DNA from: Sulfurovum sp.
Lineage (GTDB): Bacteria > Campylobacterota > Campylobacteria > Campylobacterales > Sulfurovaceae
Assembly (NCBI GenBank): GCA_027049035.1
Contig: JALTVI010000115.1
Coordinates: forward strand, 1 to 64,000
DNA length: 64,000 nucleotides
Direction: 5' to 3'
Shown piece by piece: positions 7,863 through 16,727 of this stretch. The notes under the pieces were generated by a model that was not told where the DNA came from, made no database searches, and worked only from the letters and a program-made list of their open reading frames with translations. The position numbers were made by a program, and so were the translations under genes. Within the stretch, counting starts at the first letter, position 1; every line of letters starts with the position of its first letter.

Positions 7863-9136
7863 GAGATAACCTCCAGTAGATAGGATTTGATGTGCGGATA
7901 GATTTGTGCAAGTTCCGGTCCATCGTCACAGCCGGTAAGCAACAGCTGGAGCGGTGTGAGTAATGCTTCTTCATCCATGCCGCTCTCTTTGCCAAGGTGG
8001 GCAACGAAATCTTCATAGCTGTCGATCATCGGTGCATTCCAGATGATCTCACTGAGCGTGCGCATCATCTCACCCGCTTCACACGCAAAGTCTTTAGGGG
8101 TGAAAATGGTATGGATATAGGTTTCAAGTTCCGAGACGGTATTTGCCTTTTCGGCTTCGAGGTAGACCTTTGCCAGCTTTCCTATGGCCGCATCGGCAAA
8201 ACCAAAGAGTGTCGAAAGTCTCCTGTCGTCCATGCGCAGCAGATGTTCACGGTTGAGATAGCGCAGCGTCTCCATGTCGAAAGGTTCACTTTTGGAGGAG
8301 AGTGCCTCAAGCTCGAACCACTCTATGGCTTCGGGCAGTGTGAAGAGCGGCTTTGGCGCTTTGGGGTTTCCTGCCAGCAGCAGATAGTTGATGATCGCAT
8401 CGGGGATGTAACCCTCTTCAAAAAGTTTTTTGAGTGTCGGAATGTCTGTTTCGCCTTTGGGCGGCAAAAATGAGGGCAGGTGCGCGTAGCGCGTCTTTAT
8501 GTTGCAGCCAAGCTGCTGCTTGATGTGTTCCTGAAGCGGTGAACGTTTAATCAGACTTTCAGGACGGATAACGAGACTGATATCGTTGAGCATGTCTTCG
8601 GCGGCAGAAGCGAAGTCACAGCCCGGTGTTGCATCGGCATGGAGAATGACCGCTTCACCCACTGCATCGGCCGGAGTGGTGATCTTACCCCGGTATAGGT
8701 CATGGAAGCTAACGTCAGTCTGCGGTGCTTTGAGTCGAATGACAAAAGGGGTACCGTCCTCTTTGAGCTTTGCATAGTTTTTGGAGTCCGCTGCCGCACA
8801 GCCGGCTTGGCACGGGATATGCTCAGTCTCTTCGCGTGTGGCTGCTGTACAGGTGCAGAGGTAGGCCTTTTTCTCTTTCAGCAGCTGAAGCGCCAGTGTC
8901 AAATGAATGTTGGCGTGTTCGCTCAGGTGAAAGAGCTGGTCGTGGGTAATGGAGAACTTTTCGAGAATCTGCATGATCTCGGTATCTTTTCCCTCGATGG
9001 TATGCTCTTTGTCCGCGTCATCGATGCGTATGAGAAAAGGCTCCCGGCGCTGTCTGGCGACAACGAAGCTCACAATCGCGGTACGCAGATCATCTATGGT
9101 CAGGTCATGGGTAGGTGAGGGGGCGAATCTAAGCAT
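7859..9136 (-). CDS. Glutamyl-tRNA synthetase paralogue with degenerate active site
   Basis: 425 aa from ATG 9136 (MLRFAPSPT); the longer ORF start is not preceded by a good ribosome-binding site and adds non-homologous residues. The fold is clearly GluRS-like: FAPSPT at the N-terminus, an RIDDADKEHTIEGKD segment in place of RIEDTDxER, a Cys-rich insertion and a C-terminal helical domain. The class I signatures are eroded: LHIG is replaced by LTID (HDLTIDDLRTA), and where KLSKR is expected the sequence reads LPPKGETDIPTL. It may be inactive or repurposed. A functional GluRS is expected elsewhere in the genome. It leads the operon with yggT and slt, divergent from glnS. Confidence 0.8.
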   Translation of the reverse strand: MLRFAPSPTHDLTIDDLRTAIVSFVVARQRREPFLIRIDDADKEHTIEGKDTEIMQILEKFSITHDQLFHLSEHANIHLTLALQLLKEKKAYLCTCTAATREETEHIPCQAGCAAADSKNYAKLKEDGTPFVIRLKAPQTDVSFHDLYRGKITTPADAVGEAVILHADATPGCDFASAAEDMLNDISLVIRPESLIKRSPLQEHIKQQLGCNIKTRYAHLPSFLPPKGETDIPTLKKLFEEGYIPDAIINYLLLAGNPKAPKPLFTLPEAIEWFELEALSSKSEPFDMETLRYLNREHLLRMDDRRLSTLFGFADAAIGKLAKVYLEAEKANTVSELETYIHTIFTPKDFACEAGEMMRTLSEIIWNAPMIDSYEDFVAHLGKESGMDEEALLTPLQLLLTGCDDGPELAQIYPHIKSYLLEVIS

Positions 9137-9263
9137 CCATACGACTCCGTAAGCGTTCTTTGAGATGATATTATAGTGGGTTTGGGTTAACACTCATTTA
9201 AACACGATATTTAACTCTATTTCGATAAAATACGCTACTTTAATTACCCAAAGGCTGCAACAT

Positions 9264-11522
9264 ATGAGTGAGACCAAAGATTTTCTGCGTACCATTGTCG
9301 AAGAGGACCTCAAAGCGGGCAAATACGAACAGGTGCATACCCGTTTTCCTCCCGAACCCAACGGCTTTCCGCACATCGGACATGCCAAGTCGATTGTGCT
9401 CAACTTCGGTATCGCAAGAGACTATGAGGGCATCTGTAACCTCAGAATGGACGATACCGATCCGACCAAAGAGGATATGAAGTATGTCGAAGCACTCAAA
9501 GATGCGGTCAAGTGGCTTGGGTTCGACTGGGGAGAGAAGGTCTACTTTACCTCCGATTACTTTGGAAAACTCTACGACTATGCCGTCGATCTCATCAAGA
9601 TGGAGAAGGCGTATGTCGACAGCCTCAACGAAGAGGAGATACGCGAGTACCGTGGGACGGTGACCGAGCCCGGGCGACGCAGCAAGTATGCCGAGCGCAG
9701 CGTGGAGGAGAACCTTGACCTCTTCGAGCGTATGAAAAACGGTGAGTTTGAGGAGGGGGCGCATGTACTCCGCGCCAAGATAGACATGAGCTCACCCAAT
9801 ATGAAGATGCGCGATCCGCTGCTCTACCGTATCCGCCACGCCAGCCACTACCGTGTGGGTGAGGGGTGGCATGTCTACCCGATGTACGACTTTGCGCACT
9901 GCCTTTCAGACTATATGGAGGGCATTACCCACTCTTTGTGTACGCTGGAGTTTGAGAACAACCGTGACATCTACGACTGGGTCATAGAAACACTGGGGCT
10001 TGAACCGCCGCGTCCGTATCAGTACGAATTTGCCAGACTCAACATGAACTACACGGTGATGAGCAAGCGTAAGCTGCTCGAACTGGTAGAGGGCAACTAT
10101 GTTAACGGCTGGGACGATCCGCGTCTGCCGACCATTGCCGGCTACAGAAGACGCGGCTATACACCGGAGTCCATCGTTACCTTTTGTGAGCAGATCGGTG
10201 TGGCGAAGGCCAACTCCACCGTCGATGTCGCGCAGCTTGAGTTCTGCATCCGTGACGACCTCAACACCAAAGTGCCGCGTGTGATGTGTGTGATGGACCC
10301 GCTCAAGGTCACGATCGTCAACTATGAGGGGAGCGAACTGCTTGATGCCTCCTACTACCCGCACGATGTGCCAAAAGAGGGCTCACGAAAACTGCCGTTC
10401 TCCAAAGAGGTCTACATTGACCGTGCCGACTTCAGTGAAAATCCGCCCAAGGGCTACTACCGCCTGACACCGGACCAACCTGTCAGGCTCAAGCATGCCT
10501 ACATCATCGCCTGCAAAGAGGTGGTAAAGGATGAAGAAGGGAACATCGTCGAGATCAAAGCGGAGTATTTCCCAGACTCCAAAAGCGGTTCGGACACCAG
10601 CGGCATTAAGGTACGCAGTGCCATCCAGTGGGTCGAAGTCGCCAGTGCCAAACCGGTTGAAGTACGTCTCTACGACCGTCTTTTCAAATGTGAAGCACCC
10701 GAGGGGCTTGAAGATATCAACCCCGATTCCCTGAAGGTTATCAAAAACGCGCTTGTCGAGCCGGCAGTTGTCGATGAGAAGCCTGATGTGCGCTTCCAGT
10801 TCGAGCGCGAGGGGTACTTCTACGCCGATCCTGTAGACTACCGTGACGACGCACCGGTCTTCAACAAGATCGTGGGGCTCAAAGATTCGTGGGCGAAGAA
10901 AGAGAAGCCAAAACCCCAAAACAAGCCAAAGCAAAAAGCACAAAAACCGGTACAAAAAGAGGGTGAGGTAGCCCCCATGAGTGCCGAAGAGCAGGGAAGG
11001 TTCGACCGTTTCACCCATGAGTACAAACTCAATCCAGAAGTGGCAAACACCCTTGCGCGTGATGCAAAACTGGCAGACTTTTTCGATGAGGCTGTTGCAG
11101 TATATGAAAGTCCGGTAACTATTGCCAACATCGTAGCCAACGAAGTGGCAAGAGAGTTCAAAGAACACCCGGACGATGCACTGCGCTTCGGACCAAAAGA
11201 GGTTGCCTCACTGGCTAAAATGCTCGATGAAGAGACCATCTCAAGCAAGATCGCCAAGCAGGTCTTTGAAGAGATGGCCAAAACGGGCAAGAGCCCTGAG
11301 ACAATCGTCGAAGAGAAGGATCTCAAACAGATTAGCGACCCTGTCCAGATCGCTGCAGTGATCGACGATGTGATTGCCAAGAACCCTGAAAATGTCGCAA
11401 AGTACAAAGAGGGCAACCAGAAGCTCTTCGGTTTCTTTGTCGGGCAGGTGCTCAAAGCCACCGGAGGAAAAGCCAATCCGAAAGTGGTTAATGACCTTGT
11501 AAGGGAGAAGCTGGAGGCTTAA
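9264..11522 (+). CDS. glnS: Glutamine--tRNA ligase with C-terminal YqeY domain
   Basis: 752 aa. Residues 1-~555 are class I GlnRS: PPEPNGFPHIGHAKSI (HIGH), the VMSKRKL loop (KMSKS equivalent), then the beta-barrel anticodon domains. A Lys/Pro-rich linker (KKEKPKPQNKPKQKAQKP) joins a helical domain of ~170 aa like YqeY/GatB tail domains, ending NPKVVNDLVREKL, thought to improve tRNA binding. The fusion is known from other bacteria. GlnRS is uncommon in this phylum, most of which use GluRS2 plus GatCAB. Alone on its strand, divergent from the GluRS-like gene; it overlaps the convergent neighbour by 4 nt. Confidence 0.95.
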   Translation: MSETKDFLRTIVEEDLKAGKYEQVHTRFPPEPNGFPHIGHAKSIVLNFGIARDYEGICNLRMDDTDPTKEDMKYVEALKDAVKWLGFDWGEKVYFTSDYFGKLYDYAVDLIKMEKAYVDSLNEEEIREYRGTVTEPGRRSKYAERSVEENLDLFERMKNGEFEEGAHVLRAKIDMSSPNMKMRDPLLYRIRHASHYRVGEGWHVYPMYDFAHCLSDYMEGITHSLCTLEFENNRDIYDWVIETLGLEPPRPYQYEFARLNMNYTVMSKRKLLELVEGNYVNGWDDPRLPTIAGYRRRGYTPESIVTFCEQIGVAKANSTVDVAQLEFCIRDDLNTKVPRVMCVMDPLKVTIVNYEGSELLDASYYPHDVPKEGSRKLPFSKEVYIDRADFSENPPKGYYRLTPDQPVRLKHAYIIACKEVVKDEEGNIVEIKAEYFPDSKSGSDTSGIKVRSAIQWVEVASAKPVEVRLYDRLFKCEAPEGLEDINPDSLKVIKNALVEPAVVDEKPDVRFQFEREGYFYADPVDYRDDAPVFNKIVGLKDSWAKKEKPKPQNKPKQKAQKPVQKEGEVAPMSAEEQGRFDRFTHEYKLNPEVANTLARDAKLADFFDEAVAVYESPVTIANIVANEVAREFKEHPDDALRFGPKEVASLAKMLDEETISSKIAKQVFEEMAKTGKSPETIVEEKDLKQISDPVQIAAVIDDVIAKNPENVAKYKEGNQKLFGFFVGQVLKATGGKANPKVVNDLVREKLEA

Positions 11523-12058
11523 AGCCTCGGCTGCGGGATTTTCTGTGCGGGGATCTTTTGCGGTACGATGGGTTTTGGTGTGACGGGAATGTAGCGGGTG
11601 TATTCGGTTTTGACACCTTTTTCATTGATAATGGTCAGTCTATCTTTTGTCAGTAGTGTAATGGTATTGATGCGGATGGGGTTGCCTCTTAGTCTTGCCT
11701 GGTAGGTTGAAGCCAGTGCCTGAAGCGACTGTGGCGTGATAGTGTTTGAGACCTCTTTTGCGAAAGGTACCTCTATTTTGTTGATGACGACCACCAGTGT
11801 GGTGATGTAGCGTTTCCAGATGCCCGAAGCTTTGACTTGCAGGTCTTTGACGAAGTGTTCTCCCTTTTTGAGACTGACTAGGATAGTAATGTCAAACGTG
11901 TGGTCAGCCTTGAGGTTGAGAAACTCCTTTTCGGTGATACGGGTACGGTTCTCGCTTTTGGATGTGGTGACCGTGTGCCAGTTGCCTACTGTCATGTCGT
12001 GCACCTGCTGGGCGTGCAGAAAAAGCGTAGATATTACAAAAAGAATAAAACGCTTCAT
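11519..12058 (-). CDS. Exported protein of unknown function
   Basis: 179 aa with a cleavable signal peptide (MKRFILFVISTLFLHAQ). The mature part is beta-rich with alternating Thr/Lys strands (GNWHTVTTSKSENRTRITEKEF, ADHTFDITILVSL). It ends in a Pro/Lys-rich tail (PVTPKPIVPQKIPAQKIPQP). It resembles small lipocalin-like or secreted stress proteins in layout, but I cannot assign a family. It follows the exonuclease gene by 8 nt and overlaps the glnS stop from the opposite strand. Confidence 0.7.
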   Translation of the reverse strand: MKRFILFVISTLFLHAQQVHDMTVGNWHTVTTSKSENRTRITEKEFLNLKADHTFDITILVSLKKGEHFVKDLQVKASGIWKRYITTLVVVINKIEVPFAKEVSNTITPQSLQALASTYQARLRGNPIRINTITLLTKDRLTIINEKGVKTEYTRYIPVTPKPIVPQKIPAQKIPQPRL

Positions 12059-12066
12059 AGGTTCTC

Positions 12067-12804
12067 CTACTGCAGATACTGCTCAAGTGTAAATTTGAGG
12101 TCTTCGTCCAGGTCGAGGTTCTTGTGCATCCACTGCAGGTACCCCATATCTTCACGGGCGATCTCTTCGATGTCGCGGTCTTTGTATTTTCCGAATTTGA
12201 AGGTTTTGATGAGCACCGGCGTGTTGGTCAGTTCGGCCATCTTCTGCATCGGGTTGACACCGGGAAACTGCTCTTGTGTCAGCTGTACCAGCTTGGAGAG
12301 CAGCAGCTTCATTACCAGAACGTCACCGATGGCGTCATGTGCCTTGATGGTGATGCCCAGCTTCTTTGCTTCCTCTGCCTCGTTTTTGTATAGGTCAAGC
12401 GCATAGCGCAGGTACTGCAGTCTGTGTGCCGGAGAGTCGGGCAGCAGGTGTCTTGCGACGCGAACTGTGTCGATGAGCGTGTAGCGGTTTTTGAAACCCT
12501 CCTTCTCTACCATGCCAAGATCGAACTGGATATTGTGGGCGATCAGGTAGTTTTCCGGTGCATTATAGGTTTCGATGGTCTTTGCAAAAGAAGTCTCGGC
12601 GTAGGGCGGTTTGCCTTCAATGGTTTCAGGGGTAATGTTGTGCACCTCCATCGCTTCGATGCTGATGGGTACTGTGGTGGAGCAGAGTTCGTCGATGACT
12701 TCGATGTTGTCTCTGCCGTGTACGACCATTGCGCCAACCTGAATGATTCGGTCATTCTCCTGGTTTCCTGTTGTTTCGGTATCGAAAAGCACATAGACTG
12801 CCAT
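12067..12804 (-). CDS. DEDDh 3'-5' exonuclease, DnaQ-like
   Basis: 245 aa. The exonuclease domain spans residues ~1-175: ExoI motif FDTETTG, ExoII with NIQFDLGM, ExoIII with HDAIGDV. This is the DnaQ/RNase T superfamily, which releases nucleotides from 3' ends using two metals. The C-terminal 60 residues (FKFGKYKDRDIEEIAREDMGYLQW) match the short DUF3820-like module often attached to such nucleases. It could be a stand-alone polymerase III epsilon-like proofreader or an RNase; sequence alone does not separate these. Confidence 0.88.
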   Translation of the reverse strand: MAVYVLFDTETTGNQENDRIIQVGAMVVHGRDNIEVIDELCSTTVPISIEAMEVHNITPETIEGKPPYAETSFAKTIETYNAPENYLIAHNIQFDLGMVEKEGFKNRYTLIDTVRVARHLLPDSPAHRLQYLRYALDLYKNEAEEAKKLGITIKAHDAIGDVLVMKLLLSKLVQLTQEQFPGVNPMQKMAELTNTPVLIKTFKFGKYKDRDIEEIAREDMGYLQWMHKNLDLDEDLKFTLEQYLQ

Positions 12805-12912
12805 GGGGTTCCTTGGGTGGGAAAAGTGGAGATATCATACCCAATTTAGACTGACATTCCAAACTCTCAAGCCTACATGGTATAATTTGTTGCAAATAGA
12901 GTTCCTCCCAAA

Positions 12913-13012
12913 ATTATCGGTTTCACTCGATAGCTCTGGCAGTCGCAAACGCAAGCGCCCCTTTCAGGGGTTGAGTGCTCCTTTGTCGACATCGAGTGAA
13001 ACCTTGGATAAT
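12913..13012 (+). ncRNA. Candidate structured RNA or 5' leader ahead of the IscU-like operon
   Basis: A perfect 13-bp inverted repeat (GGTTTCACTCGAT at 12919-12931, ATCGAGTGAAACC at 12991-13003) is extended outside by ATTATC/GATAAT. Inside are a GTCGCAAA/TTTGTCGAC partial stem and a CCCC-TTTCA-GGGG apical hairpin. The transcript would be a long rod with a bulge. A TATAAT at about 12881 could start it. It may be the leader of the 13056 gene, a small RNA, or a small mobile inverted-repeat element. I do not recognise a known riboswitch. Confidence 0.4.
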
Positions 13013-13055
13013 CAATTGCATTATAGGGTTGAACAATAAAAGATGGGAGTTTCGG

Positions 13056-13520
13056 ATGGAAATGGATGCGATGGTGCTCGAGCACATGATGAACCCTAAA
13101 AATTACGGTTCGCTGCCGACGGCAAACGGTGAGGGGATGGGGAAAAACCCGGAAAACGGTGAGAAGGTCGCTGTCTATATTCATGTCAAAGAGGATGAAG
13201 AGAAACCCTATATTGACGACATACGCTTTCAGGCGATCGGCTGTTCGACAACGGTGGTTGCCGGTTCCATGCTCACCGAAGAGGCCAAAGGGCTTACGCT
13301 TGACGGGGCGAAGAACCTTGTAAATGCGACAATGAAACTGCTTGAGAAACTGCCGCCTGAGGATGCTGCCTGTTCGGAGATGGTGGCGCTGGCCATAGAG
13401 GCAGCTGTCGATACCTACGAAAAACGAAAAGATGATCCGGAGTACCCCTCCATAACGTATCAGATAGGCGGTACCTGTACCCCAAAAGAGGAGAATAACC
13501 ATGACAACACTGCTGATTAA
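13056..13520 (+). CDS. IscU/NifU-N-like iron-sulfur scaffold protein
   Basis: 154 aa from ATG 13056 (MEMDAMVLEHMMNPKNYG); the longer ORF runs back through the hairpin region and lacks support. The family pattern is clear: the HxxNPxNxG opening, FQAIGCSTTVVAGSMLTE with the second Cys, and DAACSEMVALAIEAAV with the third Cys. The first cluster ligand (the CGD motif of IscU) is missing; the sequence reads GKNPENGEKV. It may therefore act with another ligand donor or have a different role. It overlaps the next gene by 20 nt in another frame. Confidence 0.82.
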   Translation: MEMDAMVLEHMMNPKNYGSLPTANGEGMGKNPENGEKVAVYIHVKEDEEKPYIDDIRFQAIGCSTTVVAGSMLTEEAKGLTLDGAKNLVNATMKLLEKLPPEDAACSEMVALAIEAAVDTYEKRKDDPEYPSITYQIGGTCTPKEENNHDNTAD

Positions 13521-14331
13521 AACCCACGAAGCGTGGCTTGAGATGATGATGGCCGGCTTCATGAGCCATACACACAACCGTGAAACACTGCTGGACTTTT
13601 CAGATATTCTTTTTCGCCACTTCACCTGGATTGAGCAAGAGATGATCAGAACCGGAGAGGCGTACGACTACGACCGTGATGACATTCCCATCAAGGTAGA
13701 GCGTCTCGAGACGATGCTCAAAGCAGTTACCGCGCGTCTGCTTGAGATCGACCTGCAGCTTCTCGGACTGGAGAACAAAGCACTTGCCGAACGCATTGCC
13801 AGTGATATATCCTACATGACCTCCGTCCTGCACGAGATGAACGACGAGGTGATTACGGCATTCAATATGTCCAGAAAGCTTCCGGGAGTGACCATGACTC
13901 AGGAGGCAACCGATGCGCTGACACTCTTTCTGTTTGAAGAGAGCTATAAAGAGTATGAACTGATCATGATCTACAACTATCTCAAACAGCACAGCGGTGA
14001 CGCCTTTTTGAACCGCATTTTTCAGATTCTTATCGACGAGAGCTTTTTCCACCTCAAGCGTTTTGGAGATATGATGGCGAAGATGGGCATACTCGCCGTA
14101 CCGAGAACAATTATGAAAGAGGTCTATCAGGTAGAAGATGTGGTTGGTTTCCTTAAAGCGGGCATTGACGAGGAGCTTGCTGCCAAAGAGGAGTGCCGCA
14201 GGCTCTCCGAAGCGGTGGCGAAGGACAGTGCGCAACTGGCGAAGTTCTTCGACTTTATCAACAACCAGGAGAACTACCACATCGCGCTGATGAAAGAGGC
14301 GCTTGACTATTATGAGAAGGTAGCCGGCTGA
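13501..14331 (+). CDS. All-helical, possibly ferritin-like protein
   Basis: 276 aa, strongly helical. Several segments carry spaced Glu/His: EESYKEYELI, LIDESFFHLKRFGDMM and NNQENYHIALMKEAL. The last two are reminiscent of the ExxH motif of ferritin-like di-iron proteins, but I cannot confirm a complete metal site. It overlaps the IscU-like gene upstream and shares one base with psd downstream, so an iron-handling role beside the scaffold is plausible inference only. No signal peptide. Confidence 0.6.
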   Translation: MTTLLIKTHEAWLEMMMAGFMSHTHNRETLLDFSDILFRHFTWIEQEMIRTGEAYDYDRDDIPIKVERLETMLKAVTARLLEIDLQLLGLENKALAERIASDISYMTSVLHEMNDEVITAFNMSRKLPGVTMTQEATDALTLFLFEESYKEYELIMIYNYLKQHSGDAFLNRIFQILIDESFFHLKRFGDMMAKMGILAVPRTIMKEVYQVEDVVGFLKAGIDEELAAKEECRRLSEAVAKDSAQLAKFFDFINNQENYHIALMKEALDYYEKVAG

Positions 14332-15149
14332 TGGGGAAAAGACACTTTACATCGGTGATTTCACGTTTTTTTGGAAAGTTCGCTTCCAAGCCGTTCCCCG
14401 CGATCATCCAGCACACCATCAATGCCGGCTATGTCAAACTGATGGGGCTTGATATGTCCGAATTCCGCCCGGCGGCAAGCTACGAGACACTCAACAAGCT
14501 CTTTACACGTGCGCTCGAAAAGGAGCGTCCGATGCCGCAAGACCCCAATGCCGTTATCAGCGGCGTGGATGCGCTCATTACCGACTTTGGCACGATAACG
14601 GAGGGAAAGGCGTATCAGATAAAAGGGATGGCATACAGCATTGAAGGACTCTTTGGCGAGCACCACAAAGCGGCGGCAGAGTGGATGGAGGGCGGCGAGT
14701 TTATGAACTTCTACCTCTCCCCCAAAGATTACCACCGATACCATATGCCGATGTCGCTGAAGATCCATTCGCTCACGCATATTCCTGGCAAACTCTACCC
14801 GGTCAATTTCCCGCTGCTTCGCAACAAAAAAGACCTCTTCATCGAAAATGAGCGGGTCATCATCGAGTGTGAAGATGAAAAGGGGCGTATGCATGTGCTG
14901 GTGCTGGTCGGTGCACTCAACGTCGGCAAGATGGTCGTTACGTTCGAGCCGCGTGTGCAGACTAACTCTCATATTACCGAGCCGCAGCACTACACCTATG
15001 AAGACCTTGTGCTTCAACGCGGGGAGCTTTTCGGATGGTTCGAGATGGGCTCGACCCTGCTGACATTCTCTCAAAAAGGTGCGTTCGTACCTGAAGCGGC
15101 CATAAACCGGAAAGTCAAGTTCGGCGATGTCGTCGGATATCTACAATAG
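14331..15149 (+). CDS. psd: Phosphatidylserine decarboxylase
   Basis: 272 aa pyruvoyl enzyme that makes phosphatidylethanolamine from phosphatidylserine at the inner membrane. The self-cleavage site that creates the pyruvoyl group is GST in WFEMGSTLLTF near residue 243. Upstream are the conserved YLSPKDYHRYHMP and NERVIIE segments. The N-terminal SRFFGKFAS is typical of proteobacterial PSD. Length is normal. It begins on the last base of the preceding helical-protein stop codon, indicating one transcript from the IscU-like gene. Confidence 0.95.
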   Translation: MGKRHFTSVISRFFGKFASKPFPAIIQHTINAGYVKLMGLDMSEFRPAASYETLNKLFTRALEKERPMPQDPNAVISGVDALITDFGTITEGKAYQIKGMAYSIEGLFGEHHKAAAEWMEGGEFMNFYLSPKDYHRYHMPMSLKIHSLTHIPGKLYPVNFPLLRNKKDLFIENERVIIECEDEKGRMHVLVLVGALNVGKMVVTFEPRVQTNSHITEPQHYTYEDLVLQRGELFGWFEMGSTLLTFSQKGAFVPEAAINRKVKFGDVVGYLQ

Positions 15150-15161
15150 GAGGAGTTTTTT

Positions 15162-16091
15162 ATGTTGATGGTTAAAGAGATTCAGGAGTACGCCCAGATA
15201 CGTACGAAGGTACGTGCCTACCTCTGCTATATTATGAGCCGGAATATCTCCCAGGCGATTGAATCGAACGATCAGGCAACACTCGACCGTGTCATCGCAA
15301 AGATAGAGAACCTCAAAGAGGCGATTCCGCTGGCAGAAGTGATCTATGCGATCGACGGCAACGGTATTCAGATGGTCGACAACATCTCGTCTAACCCGAA
15401 ACTCAACGGCTACGGCAAAGGGGAGGACAGAAGCGACCGTGCCTACTACTACAAAACGCTCAAAGAGCACCGCTGTATTCTGACCGATCCGTATCCTTCG
15501 CTGGTCAGTAACGAACTGGTCGTTACAGCCTCTTTCCCTATTTACGATACACAGAACCATCTTGTCGCGATCATCTGTGTGGATATTACACTCAAGAATG
15601 TCCTTAAGATGTTCCACCCCAGCTCCATCGACTCCAACTTCGGTCTTGCCAGCAAAGTGATCTACGCGGCATTCTCCGCAGCACTTTTGGGTGTAGCGAT
15701 GCTGCTCTTTATCAAAGGGGTTACAAGCTTTCTACACTTTGGACTCGATTTTAAGAGTATCGATATCAATGAAGTCTTCAAGTCAACCATTCTGCTGACA
15801 CTCTCGCTTGCCATTGCTGACCTGGTCAAAGCGATCTTCGAAGAGGAGGTGCTTGGTAAAGAGAAGAAGTACGGCAGTGCCGACGATACACACCAGACGA
15901 TGGTGAAGTTCCTTGGCTCCATTATCATTGCACTCTCCATCGAGTCATTGATGCTGGTCTTCAAGTCCGCACTGACCGACCCGACCAAGATAGAGTTCGC
16001 CGTCTATCTCATTGTAGGCGTCTCTTTCCTGCTGGTGAGTTTGTCACTCTACATCAAATTCAGCCGACCCGATGCGCGAAACCGGAAGTAG
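15162..16091 (+). CDS. PDC/Cache-type sensor with C-terminal membrane domain
   Basis: 309 aa. Residues ~50-145 form a Cache/PDC ligand-binding domain (VIYAIDGNGIQMVDNIS, DRAYYYKTL, ELVVTASFPIYD). Four hydrophobic segments follow (~165-187, 205-225, 245-262, 275-298). There is no kinase, GGEEF or methyl-accepting domain, so output must come through partners or the membrane domain itself. No N-terminal membrane anchor precedes the sensor domain, so its side of the membrane is uncertain. RBS AGGAGG is at 15150-15155, 13 nt after psd. Confidence 0.7.
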   Translation: MLMVKEIQEYAQIRTKVRAYLCYIMSRNISQAIESNDQATLDRVIAKIENLKEAIPLAEVIYAIDGNGIQMVDNISSNPKLNGYGKGEDRSDRAYYYKTLKEHRCILTDPYPSLVSNELVVTASFPIYDTQNHLVAIICVDITLKNVLKMFHPSSIDSNFGLASKVIYAAFSAALLGVAMLLFIKGVTSFLHFGLDFKSIDINEVFKSTILLTLSLAIADLVKAIFEEEVLGKEKKYGSADDTHQTMVKFLGSIIIALSIESLMLVFKSALTDPTKIEFAVYLIVGVSFLLVSLSLYIKFSRPDARNRK

Positions 16092-16097
16092 GTATAG

Positions 16098-16727
16098 ATG
16101 ATCGATAAAGAGCTGATTATCTTCGATATGGACGGTACGCTGGTAAACTCCTCCATCACCATCGCCAACGCCATCAACTATGTACGTAAACAGCTTGGCT
16201 TCGCGCCGATGGATCCCGAAACGATCCTTGCGCATGTCAACGACCCCTCTATTAACCCTGCGCAGTTTTTCTACCATGCGCCAAAGTTTGCACACGATCA
16301 TGAGCGCTGGTTTTCGGAGTACTATACCCGCAATCATGACAAAGAGCTGGTACTCTATGACGGGATCCGGGAGCTGCTTGCAGAGCTGAAAGAGGCCGGT
16401 TTCAAGCTGGCTGTCGCGACCAATGCCTACCGGAAATCGACCATCGAATCACTCACACACCTTGGTATCTATGTACTCTTCGATGCCATTGCCTGCTATG
16501 ATGATGTCTACAAGGGCAAACCCTATCCCGATATGCTGCTGAAACTGCTTGAAGAGCTGCATGTTGCAAAAGAGCGTGCACTTTTCATTGGCGACGGTCC
16601 GCGGGACGAGCAGGCGGCAAAGCGGGCGGGCATCGACTATCTGATGGTGGACTGGGGGTTTACCGACCACGAGCACGACAATGTCGTCCATACGGTCGAA
16701 GAGCTTAGAAGCGTGCTGCTTGGCTAA
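16098..16727 (+). CDS. HAD-superfamily hydrolase, phosphoglycolate phosphatase-like
   Basis: 209 aa. HAD motif I is FDMDGTLV (nucleophile Asp near residue 10), motif II is the Thr/Asn in LAVATNAYR, Lys is in YKGKPYPDMLLK, and motif IV is FIGDGPRDEQAA. An alpha-helical C1 cap lies between motifs I and II, as in Gph/PgmB. The substrate cannot be assigned from sequence. It lies 6 nt downstream of the sensor gene, the last gene of the operon, and overlaps the convergent gene by 4 nt. Confidence 0.88.
   Translation: MIDKELIIFDMDGTLVNSSITIANAINYVRKQLGFAPMDPETILAHVNDPSINPAQFFYHAPKFAHDHERWFSEYYTRNHDKELVLYDGIRELLAELKEAGFKLAVATNAYRKSTIESLTHLGIYVLFDAIACYDDVYKGKPYPDMLLKLLEELHVAKERALFIGDGPRDEQAAKRAGIDYLMVDWGFTDHEHDNVVHTVEELRSVLLG

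Noticed and set aside
10383-11168. 261-aa minus-strand ORF opposite glnS
   Set aside because: Antisense shadow of a highly conserved gene.
12893-13012. SRP RNA, tmRNA or a known riboswitch at the 12.9-kb hairpin
   Set aside because: No signature sequence of these RNAs; kept only as an unclassified candidate.
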